This document shows positions 35,206 to 46,290 of a DNA stretch of 64,000 nt, piece after piece (within the stretch, counting starts at the first letter, position 1; each line of letters starts with the position of its first letter). Source of the DNA: Morinoia aosen (lineage: Eukaryota; Arthropoda; Malacostraca; Amphipoda; Talitridae); contig CM059573.1 in NCBI GenBank assembly GCA_030386875.1, positions 31,785,891 through 31,849,890 on the forward strand. Direction: 5' to 3'. Below the pieces are notes generated by a model. It was not told the origin of the DNA and ran no database searches. It was given only the letters and a program-made list of their open reading frames with translations. The position numbers were made by a program, and so were the translations under genes.

Positions 35206-35829
35206 CTGAGTGTTTCAGAACACAAGGTACAAAATTGCACATCAAGTAGAAAATGACCAAATAAACACTTTTTGTCCTATGAAATTCTCCCCCAAAAAAT
35301 CGGGGTTGGAAGGTATTGGGTGTTTATTGTTTTTAAGGTTGAAATTTAATGGCACAATTACTCGCGATATTGATTCTGAATTTACTTTACAAAATTGTTC
35401 AAAATGTGTTCCCCCTACATCTATGCACTTTTCGAATGTTGGCCTTAACGGCTGCCGAATATTAGGAAACACGTCGGGCATTTAAGGTATCTCACCTGCA
35501 GCCACTGCAAATCTGGCCACAAGATCTTCCTCAGACTCAATGGGTGTAGCATAGACAAAGCTCTTCACGTGTCCCAAAAAATTGAAATCGAGTGGAGTCA
35601 TGTCAGGAGATCTAGGAGGTCTTGCAACTAGCACATTTCGCCCGATCAACGTAAATTCAAAATAAATATTGCGAGTAGTTTATTCATTAAATTTCACCCT
35701 TTAAAACAATGAACTGCTAACTCAATGTCTCTTTCTTCGGAAAATTTTATAGAAGAAAAAGTTTTTATTTGGATATCTTCTAGTTGGTGTGCAATTTTTT
35801 GCCTCTTATTCTGAATCTGAAACACCCTG
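35206..35829. mobile_element. TA-flanked palindromic MITE, 624 bp
   Basis: The ends are CTGAGTGTTTCAG and CTGAAACACCCTG with TA at 35204-35205 and 35830-35831. The inverted ends are about 130 bp long (AATTGCACA..., ...AAATAAACACTTTTT and their inverses). The centre is non-coding. The type fits the Tc1/mariner superfamily by its TA target. Confidence 0.75.
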
Positions 35830-37429
35830 TATATTACTAACAAGTGTTTTCTGAGTAGGTAATGTAGGCATTGTCTACACTGAGAAGCATAGATATGTAT
35901 CAACAGTTTTTTACTACTAAGTATGCACTAATTCAGTGAAACTATAATAGTTAATTCAATGACTATGGTTCAAATCTCCAAAATTATGTATACGTGTAGA
36001 TAAGGTAGGCCAGATTTGCACACTGCCTTTTCTTCTCTGTACCTACACTATGCAGGGTAACAATGCAGAAAAGGTGTCATATTATGCTCAACTCTATGTT
36101 ACATTTCGGCTATATATAATAAGCAAAAGTTGTTCTGCTTTCATCGCAGGGTTCTGACGTTTTCGGAACGTTTTTTTTACGAATAAAAGTCACTTCTAGC
36201 TTCTTTGCGTGTAATATGATACTATCTCTTATTTTCGTGTAACTTTTTACTTTGTATTGGACACTTTGTTATTTTAATAAACGCCCTGGTTCTTCTCATT
36301 TCGTGTTTTTTGGAGCAATTTGAAACGTTTCCAGCAAGAGAATTTGTTCTATCGCATAAATGCAAAAAACATTGCAGCTGAGATAGTGCATTGTTTTCAG
36401 TTACAATGTGTGTGTGTGACTGTAAGTGAAGTTTTTGCTGGTGTGTGTAATTATTTTCATTGCAGCTCGTTTACATTGTATTTTAATTTTTTTCAAGTGT
36501 CTCAATGCCGATATAGATAACCTTACATCATTTCCAAATCTTCCTTAACAAGAAGTAATTAATTATATAATGCTACAAAACGAATACTATTTCAGTTTTT
36601 AAAAATGTATCAAGATAATTATAATATTCTCCATTTCAGCGTATGCTTGCTTAGAAACTGGGGAGTGATACGAAGATAAAAATTAAACATGATGATGATA
36701 TAGTGAAGTACAATATAACTCTGAAAGAACCAAATTACATTCAAGGAATAACTTGAGAAATGAGCATAAATTTTTATTATAAATACATGCTAACTTGACT
36801 TAAAAACACGGAATCCATATCAATTTTGATAACATGACTTGAAAACTAGAAGTCTTTGTGCACTAGACCATAGCTTCAGGTTTCGGCAAAGACTACTCAC
36901 TGGCAATGAATCATAACCTAAAGACTAGAAATGTTTATGATCATTATCAATCAATGCATCATTTTGAGCATACAGAGTTACCACTTTTTATGTGAGTACA
37001 ATGTATTGCATCAGCTGAAATGTTCTACAAGTAACTTGCAACACATTTAATACTATTTTCCAGTTCCTATGTATTAATTGAAGGAAAAATGAACAAAACA
37101 GAAATATACAGAATGAATATGCGATTCTTTCAATTACTAATTCCTGCTTTTAACTACAAAATATACATCAATGCTGCGTACAAAAATTATATTTCGCACT
37201 CGTAGGTTTCTCATATATATCTGTGCAAACCCTCAATGACTAGATAACATGACGGTATTAGGTGATAGGGATAAATACGCTGTTTCAAACTTAGAACAAA
37301 ACAATCAACAAAAACATTGCGTATTTTTTAGATTGTTCAGCAAAGCATTCTAACTCTGTTTTGGTTTACTTTTAGTTTTAAAGAATTATAAATAATTTTT
37401 AGCAAAAATTAGAATCGAAGACACCAAAA

Positions 37430-37680
37430 AAAGAGCGACTCCAACCACGACTCTACCACATCCGAATGAACGACTCCGACTCCGACTCCGACTCCACCAC
37501 ATTCGGAAATGCGACTCCGACTCCGACTCCGACTCCATCACACTTCAGAGTAGCGACTCCGACTCCGACTCCGACTCCACCACACTTCAGAGAAGCGACT
37601 CCGACTCCGACTCCGACTCCACCCTAAAACATCCGACTCCGGCGACTCCGACTCCCGACTCCGACTCCGACTCCGCAACC
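37430..37680 (+). repeat. right subterminal GACTCC array
   Basis: GACTCC hexamer blocks are separated by ACCACATTCGGAAATGC or ACCACACTTCAGAGAAGC spacers, ending at the terminal repeat. The spacers differ from those of the left array. Confidence 0.9.
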
Positions 37681-37683
37681 CTG

Positions 37684-37691
37684 CACGCAAC
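37684..37691 (+). repeat. 8-bp target duplication, right
   Basis: CACGCAAC, identical to 31678-31685. Confidence 0.9.
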
Positions 37692-38285
37692 CAACTATAA
37701 GATTGTTCGTGATTTTTTCAAACATCTTAAAATAGAAGAAAAAGGCAAGATTCGTAATGAACGGTGATTTACATGCTAAATTAAAATAAAATAATTAGCT
37801 TTGTAATATTTTACGATCTACGAGCTTAATTAAAATAGAATTTCAGTTATTTCTATGTTAAATTCATAACAACTTTAGAATGCACCTTCAAAAATATTTA
37901 ATTGCTTTGATTTTTGTTAGCCTGTCACATACTTTACGAAATGGAAATTTGGTCAAACTACATAGGTTTTAGTTGTAAAAGTATAATAATTGTATGTCCC
38001 CACTGTGTTTAACTAATTTTACTACAAAGCTTTCACTTACAGACCGTCCGTGACATCGGGAATTCAACGTAGTAAATTCACTTAGCGGGCCTGATTAAAC
38101 GCTGTAATTCAACAGTTAGCTAACTAATTTACTAGGAATAAATAGGCTCTTTATTTAATTTTACTTCTACTTCTGTGATTTATGACTTTATTTTCACGAT
38201 AAAATACGTATTATTGGAAAGTATCGATGAAATATCGGTCAGATTTTGCCGCTACCGATATATCTGTACATCACTAGCCTACGAT

Positions 38286-40490
38286 CACGCAACGCTTGCT
38301 TTAGTAGGACGCTTCTCAATTTAAAATATAATTCAACCCTAACTCATCAATAATGCTGATGTTCATCAGGTCATAAGAGGAGTTTTCTTCGGTCAGTATT
38401 TACTTTAATGCGTTCATGGAAAACACGACCTCTGTTTTAAAGAATCACTAAAAACGCTCATTTAAGAACGCTTTACACGAATGACATTTTGCTCGCTGAT
38501 AGCCTACGTAATTATCGAGCTATAACATGAATTACGTTCCGGTTAAAGTAACATTATATATTCGGCTGCATCGTACCTGCATTCTTGAAATACGCCCAGT
38601 ATTTCGGCGGTAACCATCAGTGTCAGTATGGCTAAGTTAAGTTATTTTAGGTTAGTTTATTCAGCTAATCTAACGTTACCTAACCTAATTTAACCTAGCA
38701 TCACGTCATGCCGTATTGTATCATATTTACGTATCCGTTTCTCCACTTTTATATACAAAGTTCCTATAACTTCACAGGTTAATAACTCAAAATTACGCAT
38801 CAGTGAGTAAAATGTAATTCATTTAAAACGTCCTCAAATGTGTTCCTTTAGAAATTCCTTGAAACAGAATTCTTAATTCCCGCGAACGAATTTAATTAGG
38901 TAGGTATTGACCTTTTCTTCTTTCAACATCGTTATTCCTTAATTTTATAACGCAGATAGTCAAATATATATGAAGTTTAATTTTCTTACTAAAAATGGAA
39001 AACTAGTGATGTACTGATAATAGAAAAATGCTGATACTAATACTAACGGTACATCTGAATTGAAAACATTACATATTGTTGCTTTTCAAAGGTTTCTCAA
39101 GTAAAATTATACTGGAACTTAGAAGTTAGAAGCAAAATTGTGTTAACACTCGCTGTAAAATATGAATGGAATTAATATTGAATAAACATATTATTACCAT
39201 TCTTTCACACTAAAAAATTATTGAGACGACGAGGCACTTGTCGTCTCAATCATCACCTTCATCAGGCACTTGACAACATGCCATACCGGCTTAACGTCTT
39301 CAGTGGAATAAGAATCTCACGTGAGAGCGAACACCACACACCTCTTTAGAGCAGAAATTTTTTCAGAAATAAGATACACTCTAACGTACTACACATTCAC
39401 ACTGAAATACATTTTGACATTGCTTGAAACTTTTTAAATTATCAGAAACCGCCACTGCAACTGTGACGTACAACATCATTCAAATAACTGCCGCGAAAGA
39501 GCTTGCCGGAATTCCAGTCTTGCCAACACGTGCGAGCAGTGTTGCCATCTTTAACTCGAATGCAGAAAAAAATTTTGGCTCAGATGAACAACAGGATAGT
39601 ATTATATAATGTAACCTATACAAAATGATTAAATTGACGTTTAAATACCTTATTACAATAAAACTATCCGCAAGTTAAAGTTTTAGGTAAATTTACCAAT
39701 TTTTTAGTTGACAGCTGTGACTAGCAAGTATTCCTCGGCAGCTACCAACTGTTATTTTCATGGCAAATGAATTTTGCTGTCTGAGAGTGCTCAAGAATGT
39801 TGGCATGTACGATTTTCCTTTAAGAATGTTTTTATCTTTTATTTAAGAGTAATTTGAACTCGATATGGGAATTATTTCAAAAGTTACGAGTGGTAGACTG
39901 AAATCTTAAGTTGCACTCAAGAAATTCTAAAGAAATTTCTGTAGTTTCCAGAAGACCGTTTCCATACCGTCTCCGCTGCAGCCTGCCGCTCCGATTTCGA
40001 AAGTTTTGCTTGTATGAGCTATGAAAAGTTAAAATTTTTAAGCTATTGGTGTCATAAAAATTTATAATTATCGGCATATTCATTGTATTCATCGTATTTT
40101 TATTTTTATCGTAGGTATCTCTCACTATTTCGAGACGGTATATAAATAATAAACCGAAGAACAGTTATTCTCTTATTAAACTATTACATTTCTTTTAATA
40201 TTGTTATGATTGTCACAATTTACTTCTGTTTGTAGGCTATTACGTGTAGTTTTTAATATACGTATTCATTGAGATTTTTGCCTATTATGGATCTGTCCAA
40301 ATTGTGCGAGCATTGAATTAATTTTCGATTTATCTGCAAGCCTTTTTTAAAATGAACCAAGAGCTTGCAACGTTCAAATGAATTCGATTTTAAAATGTAG
40401 CTTCTCCATCGCCTGCTTTACGAACTGTTTTTTCTTGTATGAGACTTGCACATATAATTGTTCTGGCAATTATACATATTTTATTAGGCT
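38286..40490. other. right inner part of the 12.8-kb insertion, no identified gene
   Basis: 38390-38500 resembles an arm of the palindromic element at 57060-57815 (shared TTTACACGAATGACATTTTGCTC-like stretch). 38640-38700 has several CCTAACC/GGTTAG words. No convincing open frame was found; 39424-39609 and 40378-40590 are short and undistinguished. Confidence 0.35.
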
Positions 40491-40494
40491 TGAT

Positions 40495-40855
40495 TGGGAT
40501 AAAACACACCCTCAGAGGGATACAACTATTGTATCTGTGGGAATTAGCGCTCAAAGGGGGAAAAATGTGAGGGCGCGAGCTGAGAGTTAGGTAGGCCTTC
40601 TTTTTGTTGAAATAAGATGTTTTTTGCTAGGTTAAGGACCACCATTTTTCGATTTACTACTTCCCGGTTTTCCGCACCTCTGATTTTCTTCTTCAACTTT
40701 TATCTTATTTCATGAACTTCTTTCTCATCTTACTGTTTCTATGCCCCTTCTGCTTAGATTCCTCATTCTCTTATCTCCATACTGAATGGTGCCTTCCTCC
40801 TTCCTCTCTTCAATACGCTCTATTTTTTTAGCGGTTAGGGAGGCTTTAACTAACT
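40495..40855 (+). repeat. SINE-like dispersed repeat, copy 1
   Basis: Matches 60430-60775 closely. Shared strings include GATACAA-TATTGTATCT, GAGCTGAGAGTTAGGTAGGC, CTTCTTCAACTTT, CATACT-AATGGT and TTAGGGAGGCT. The 5' part carries two small palindromes (TACAATTATTGTA type and GGGANCTAGCGCTC type). No A/B-box promoter was identified with confidence. Confidence 0.65.
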
Positions 40856-41854
40856 TATAACCTAATCTGGAATAAAACATCCTATTCATAGAGGCCTGAA
40901 TATTTTAATTGTTATCTCAGTGTGAAAGGTTCTATAATTAGTAAAGCATAAATATAAAATTTCTGTATAGCTTTTTTTTCATTTCATTATTACTTTGTTC
41001 ATTTCATTTCATTTCAAAATTAAGGGGTTATTTAACATATTTTAATTTTAGTTGCTTAGTATGAAAATTATTTATATATGTTAATTGCATATAATTACTT
41101 GAACATGCCAGCGAAATAGATTTGATCAACGCCGGTGACATTTATGAATAAACACTTGAGAGAAATGAGTCAGCAGGTATGTTGCGCAACTGTTAATCAA
41201 ATAGGTCGAACGCAAGCCGACATTCTCTTCTTGAATTCGGCCGTGGGCAAGGGCTCGATTTTTCCGGCTTGTTTCCGTCTAAATGAGACAAGCGGATAGC
41301 CGTCGAACGGCAAATTTTGGTCGAGAGCGGCCGACAGAGGAACGTTCTGACCTTCTACGGCCATCTTTCGCTGTGTTCTGCTACCTGTCGACCTAAAAAC
41401 GGCATGGATTTTTCACTGGGTTGTACGTACACTATGCTGGGTAACAATGAAGAAAAGGTGTCAAATTATTGCTCTATGCTATTTTAAATCTCGGCTATAA
41501 TAGGTAAAATTTGTTCTGCTTTCGTCGCAGGGGTCTGATATTCGCGGAACGTTTGGTTTACGAATAAAAGCCACTTCTAGCTTTTTTGTGTGTAATATGA
41601 TACTGTCTTTTATTCTGGTCTGACTTTTTACTATGCATTTCACCCTTTCTTATTTTGATAAACGTCCATGTTCTTTTCATTTTGTATTTGTGGTGAACCA
41701 ATGAAAAATGAAGCAATGTATGCTTTAAAAAAATTGCTAATTAGTATGACACGTAAACTTACTCCAGGAAATGCTTACTGAATAAAACTTTATTTCACGG
41801 ACTAGTTTTTCAGATGCCGAACTGAAATAGGTTGAAAATTCATTTTTGGTTCAT

Positions 41855-42156
41855 TTTTTCGGTACAAGGACTCATTTCCCGGGCTCACGCGCTCTTCTGT
41901 TGTGTTTAAGTATCGTTGTGCGCAGTGCGCATCGGCATACGTCGGAATGACGGCCCGCAATATTTAATCAGGAGTGGCAGAGCACCGCGGAAGAAGTTTC
42001 CGTACTGGTAACTTGTTGGCTCATCCTCCTCATTCAGCAATACGCAGCCACGCCGAAAAGTGTAGTGCAATTATTCGTGATAGTAATTTTAAAACCATTA
42101 ACAGTTCTTTCCATGATTTTGTCGTTAGGATTTTAGAATGTTTGCATATTGTTTAG
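41855..42156 (+). pseudogene. Penelope-like element 4: GIY-YIG endonuclease C-terminus
   Basis: The frame reads RSSVVFKYRCAQCASAYVGM, then after one stop (near 41967) GVAEHRGRSFRTGNLLAHPP and SAIRSHAEKCS. This is the PLE nuclease with YVG in place of YIG, a CxxC before it, and the downstream EHRG/RTG/IR-H pattern. The RT is missing. It interrupts the right half of the split family H copy. Subfamily as at 5960-6789. Confidence 0.75.
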
Positions 42157-42310
42157 GAAAAAAACATTTTAAAAAACATGCTTAGCTCGTTTCCCTTTCA
42201 AATAGCTAATGCATAGTTGCCCTTTTATTTTTGTTTGTGTATATTCTGAAATTTAGTATCGATTGTGTTTGCATGCTTGCGTTAGACCGATTATACATTG
42301 TATTTTACAG

Positions 42311-42345
42311 AACTGATTATGGAGGTGGTCTCCGAAATGTTTTCG
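42311..42345 (+). other. hammerhead-like core motif in PLE 3' tail
   Basis: CTGATTATGGAGGTGGTCTC followed by CGAAATG. A perfect 4-bp stem II (GGAG/CTCC) stands between a CUGANNA core and GAAA. One core base is off (T for G8). Confidence 0.35.
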
Positions 42346-43284
42346 ATTTTTGCTCTTTTTTTGAATAAAAATGACTAATTTACTTAGCATTTTCTTCGTT
42401 TTTAAATTTCTAGTGAATTTGCAATTTAAGCAAAGTGAACATCTGTTAAGCCTAGTAATATGTACGATCACCGCATAACTTTGGGTTACTGCAAAGACTA
42501 GTCATTATCAATCAATACACCAAAGCATAACAAAAAGAAAGACTAGAAAAGTTCGTTATAAGAAAACACTGGTATAGAATATAGACATAGTAAGAGCGTA
42601 CAGAGTAACCACTCTTTATGTGAGTACAATGTTTTACATCAGTTGAGCTGTTCTGCAAGCAACTTGCAACACATTAACTACTAGTTTCTAGATCCTATGT
42701 ATTAATTGAAGAGGAAATGAGAGAAACAGGAAGAAACCGAATGAATTTGCGATGCCTTCAATTACTAATTCCGTTTTTTTAACTGTACTATATGTATTAT
42801 TGCTCCAGTGCGTAAATTATACTTCGCACTCGTAAGTATCACAAATATATGAGTGCGAACCCCCAATGACTAGATATCAATGACTATTGACAGTATTAGG
42901 TGATAGGTATAAATGTGTACGCTGTTTCAAATCGCGAACAAAATAACCAATAAAAATATTGTCTTTTTAGCCTTTCAATAAAGTATTTTACCTCTGTTTT
43001 GTTTACTTTCGGATTTAAACAATAATATTACAGATAATTTTTGCAAAAATTAGAATCGAAGACGCTAAAAAATAGCGACTCCAACCTCGACTCCACCACA
43101 TCCGAATGAACGACGACTCCGACTCCGACTTCACCACATTCGGAAAAGCGACTCCGACTCCACCCTAAAACGTGCGACTCCGGCGACTCCGACCCCCAAC
43201 TCCGACTCCGACTCAGTAACCCTGGTTGTAAACCAAGCTGTGGGAAAAATAATAAATTGGTACCTCTAACCCTTTGCTTCCCTA

Positions 43285-44513
43285 CCCAATTGAAAATTAT
43301 CGCCCTTTTCAGGTAGTAAATTAGTCGTAAAAGGTCGAAAACGGCCCAAAAGGGCCAAAAATCACGACTTCAAACCGACTCCTACCTATACTTGGCCTAT
43401 TAGGGCTTGAAAAGGGCTCTTCATTCAACTGGCCTTTTATAGGTCTAGTCAATGGCTGTTTGCGGGCTCATTCGGGTCGTTTAAAGTCGTTTTCAAGCCT
43501 TTTTGACGACCTCTATTTGGACGCGTAATAGATTGTAAAAAGACTCGTAATCGTAAATGTTGTACAAGTTGTATTACTTCAGTAAATGTAAAGAACTAAA
43601 TGAATTTCAACTAACCTAACTTAGTTAAGTTAGATTAGGTAAGGTTCGTTAAACATCTTCAACAATACTATAAATAATTAATCCAGTCAACATGAAAACT
43701 AGGATAGAAAAGCTAACTGCTGAGCATAACATCAAATTGGCACTTTATTAATGCATTATATAAAATAAATATGAATGATAGCTTATAACTGTTGGAACAC
43801 TTGGGTTGTCGAACGCTGAGCATTCAACTTGTAGTGCTTTACTCTAGTTACCCCTCAAACCTCGATTCTAGTCCTTCTATGTTCAGTAATCTTAATATAT
43901 CCCAATGTAAATTTATTTCAGAAAAAGTTCCCACTTCTCCGCCGCTTATCATCGATACCTACAGCCGGAGAAGTATAAACGGAGGTCCGCTGCTTCACTC
44001 GCCTCAAATCAGAACTCATTAGGCGAAGCAGCCATAAGACCCGGCCTTACAAACTCTTTATATCGCATAAATAATCTGATGTTGGAGCTCTTTGAGGTCG
44101 TTGCAAGGCCCACTATAAGTCGTACGGAAGCCTAATAAGGCCGGTATTAGCCTTGATCAAGCAGTAAGGAAGCCCAAAAGGGCCGGTATTAGCCTTGATC
44201 AAGCAGTAAGGAAGCCCAAAAGGGCCGGTATTAGCCTTGATCAAGCAGTAAGGAAGCCCAAAAAGGCCAGGACGAGACTCGACCAAGCAATGGAAAAGCC
44301 AAAAATGGTCGTGAATAGCCTCGTTCAAGTAGTAGAGAAGCCCAAAATGGCCGTTGCATTAGCCGTTTCGATGCCCAGAAATAGCCGTTTAAATGGGCTA
44401 AAAATACTAGACATTTGCTCCGAAAAAGGCTAATTTACTGCTCGAAAACGACTAAACTCTTGGCTTATAACTGCCTGGAAACGATCTGTAAAAGGCTCAG
44501 AATTTCAATTGGG
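43285..44513. mobile_element. palindromic element with CCCAATTG ends, TA duplication
   Basis: CCCAATTGAAA and the inverse TTTCAATTGGG are flanked by TA (43283-43284 and 44514-44515). The arms hold GGCC-rich words (AACGGCCCAAAAGGGCC). The inside carries a 42-bp tandem repeat. The ends resemble those of the 12.8-kb insertion, so the two may be one family. Non-coding. Confidence 0.6.
44118..44290 (+). repeat. 42-bp tandem repeat, about four units
   Basis: The unit GTAAGGAAGCCCAAAAGGGC plus CGGTATTAGCCTTGATCAAGCA repeats exactly twice, with diverged copies on both sides. The unit length is a multiple of three, giving a chance 14-residue repeat on the minus strand. Confidence 0.9.
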
Positions 44514-44515
44514 TA

Positions 44516-45051
44516 CACTCAACTAGTTAAGGGAAAAGTTTTCTAAGATAATTCCAGTCATTAGCCTGAAATATCAGCAAAATTTCCTTAGCAAGTTTTT
44601 TTTCTGTATAAGCAGGTGCTTATTTCCTTTTTAAATTGAAAAAATTATACTTCAAATATGTAGGCCTAGATGCTAGTGAAATGGTCGAAAAATCTGAGAA
44701 AAATATCAATTTAGTTTTTCAATTCTATCTGTAAATACATGTACGTATGAAAACTTGCTCAAGTTAAACAAAAAGGGTATTAAATGTATTGCATAGACCA
44801 TAAAGGTTACACTGGGTAGATATCAATAGGAAATTGCCCGTGTCAAACTTCTGGAATATTTAGAAGCACAGGTGCAGAGATACTATTAATTGCTTTAATT
44901 TTGTTATTTAGTTCAAATTATTTTGCTACTAGCCAAATCACCTTGAAATTTCGTCAACATACTTAAACTGGAAGCACTAGCCATCTGGGAACTGGAGTTC
45001 CCGTCAGGAGGCAAAGGGTAAAACGTAAATATTCAAACATCCTGTGTTCAG
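44516..45051. other. no identified gene
   Basis: AT-rich, without repeats or credible frames. Confidence 0.4.
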
Positions 45052-45326
45052 TAAAAACGAGTACGCACAGCCTCACTCGTTGACGTCAAGTGCCCTACTA
45101 ATTTCTTCACACAAACGAGCCCACATGAGCATCCAGAGATCAAGTTCTTCAGGGTTCCATTCCTCGTCTTCGCTTCCGATGTCTGATGCCGAGACATTTA
45201 ACCTAGATGCGTCTTCATCAACGCCTGAAGTAACCTCCAACGAAGATGATCCTCGTTTCCCGTGTCAGTCTTGGGATCTTCTTGCCTTCAATCCCAATTC
45301 TGTAGCGCCATCTAAAAAATTATATG
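45052..45326 (+). CDS. possible exon, Ser-rich acidic protein
   Basis: The open segment lies between an acceptor (CCTGTGTTCAG) and a donor (ATG|GTAACT). It reads MSIQRSSSSGFHSSSSLPMS, then DAETFNLDASSSTPEVTSNE, then DDPRFPCQSWDLLAFNPNSV. Codon composition is less AT-rich than its surroundings. No domain was recognised. It resembles in style the segment at 29306-29517 (both Ser-rich with S-PEVT), which may be coincidence. Confidence 0.35.
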
Positions 45327-46290
45327 GTAACTATAAGATAATACTAAACAATGAGGTTAAACTGTTTACCAAGCAATACATAGGTTATTATTCTAATATA
45401 AGTTAGTTCAAGCTTCCCCAACCATAAGAGGCGCTCCAAAGAGAGGAATAATGAAGGGACCATATAGAATGAACTCGTATAGGCGGAATCTATGCACAAC
45501 GTGTGTTCCCACATGGGCCATCTTTGCGAGGAAACACCTGTTGCCAATTAACTGAACACAATGCACATAGAAGCAGCAGGTCAAAAAGAAAGTCAAAAAG
45601 TTTAAAATTCAAAAAATGAGTAGTATATTTTGAAGAAAAGGATAGCAGTGACCCAAAAAATGGTCTTAACAAAACAAAAAACATACTATTTCAACAAAAC
45701 GGAGGCCAACCTAACCGTCAGATCGGGCCCGTATATTATTCACCTGGAAGCTTAAAAGATTTACACTTCTGAGAGACCGTTTTTGACATTTTGAGAGACC
45801 GTTTTGAACATTTTTTGAGAGACCGTTTTGAAAGCAATGTAGTGGTGGAAATTATAATGAGGAAATAGTTTTGGAGCATATTTAAAATTATTTGACCACT
45901 TCATTGCATGGCATCAGTGGGTGATATGAAGGAGAAATACAAAAAGATACAACATTTACGTCAAGCAGAAACGAAAGGGCTTCCAGCCAGCTAGGCTTAG
46001 CTTAGAATCTTGGTCAACTGAGAAGAAAGCCTGTGTAGGATTGAAAAACATCAACAATCAAATAAAGAAACTTGAATACAAGATTAGACGGCATGAAAAA
46101 ATGAATTGCCAAACTCTGTGCACATACATGCTAAGAACATGCGATTCATAACTTTTGTAACAGATCACCATCGGTAAATTGCATCAGAATAGATAAGATG
46201 TGGTTGAAAATATTTTTATCATCGTCAGTTAAATTTAGTAAGCTGAATTGATTAATTCATTGAACATTGAATGAATGCAATGAACATTAT
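45327..46290. other. no firm gene; small tandem repeat
   Basis: At 45768-45832 the word TGAGAGACCGTTTT appears three times with a period of about 22-25 bp. An open frame around 45985-46150 (KKACVGLKNINNQIKKLEYK) looks coiled-coil-like but has no support. Confidence 0.35.

Larger units (their letters stand above)
31686..37683 (+). mobile_element. hAT-like family H, complete copy (5998 bp)
   Basis: The termini CAGGGTTGCGGAGTC and GACTCCGCAACCCTG are perfect 15-bp inverted repeats. They are flanked by the perfect 8-bp duplication CACGCAAC, diagnostic of hAT-type transposition. Subterminal GACTCC arrays lie at both ends. The inside is non-coding: 32640-33185 and 33963-35200 are inverted copies of each other. 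Later insertions are at 33188-33960, 35206-35829 and probably about 34085-34965. No transposase was recognised, so the copy is non-autonomous. Confidence 0.85.
31174..38276 (-). mobile_element. hAT-like family E, copy 2, split by family H element
   Basis: Its pieces are 31174-31677 and 37692-38276, about 1.1 kb in all, the length of copy 1. They are the inverse of the right and left halves of copy 1. The ends are TAGTGACGTACCGATAC and ...TCTGTACATCACTA. The flanks CCTAAGAT (31166-31173) and CCTACGAT (38278-38285) form an 8-bp duplication with one mismatch; the right one is offset by one base. Copy 1 reads straight through the interruption point. Confidence 0.75.
28575..41420. mobile_element. 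12.8-kb insertion with CCCAGT inverted ends
   Basis: The left edge is CCCAGTTAAAAAATT and the right edge is TTTTTCACTGGG. TT lies on both sides (28573-28574 and 41421-41422). The related sequence near 36035 has no insertion there (CCTTTTCTTCT directly followed by GTACCTACACTATG). Both inner ends are GC-rich with GGCCG and AACGGC motifs. About 8 kb of its length consists of later insertions (29578-30728 and 31174-38276). No transposase was recognised in the rest. The superfamily is unknown. Confidence 0.5.
26945..43224 (+). mobile_element. hAT-like family H, copy split by a 12.8-kb insertion
   Basis: Element sequence is at 26945-28574 and resumes at 41421-43224. Both halves align in order with the complete family member at 31686-37683: 28160-28340 with 35020-35200, 28380-28574 with 35850-36040, 41421-41690 with 36040-36290, and 42470-43224 with 36880-37683. 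The right end is ...AGTAACCCTG at 43224, a variant of the family terminus. The left end is cut off by repeat copy C. Confidence 0.7.

Noticed and set aside
38640-38700. Telomere-like CCTAACC/GGTTAGG words (also near 43610)
   Set aside because: Irregular, not a tandem TTAGG array; such words are scattered in many insect genomes.
44113-44328. CRISPR-like look of regularly spaced repeats
   Set aside because: The units are contiguous 42-bp tandem repeats without unique spacers, in eukaryotic DNA.
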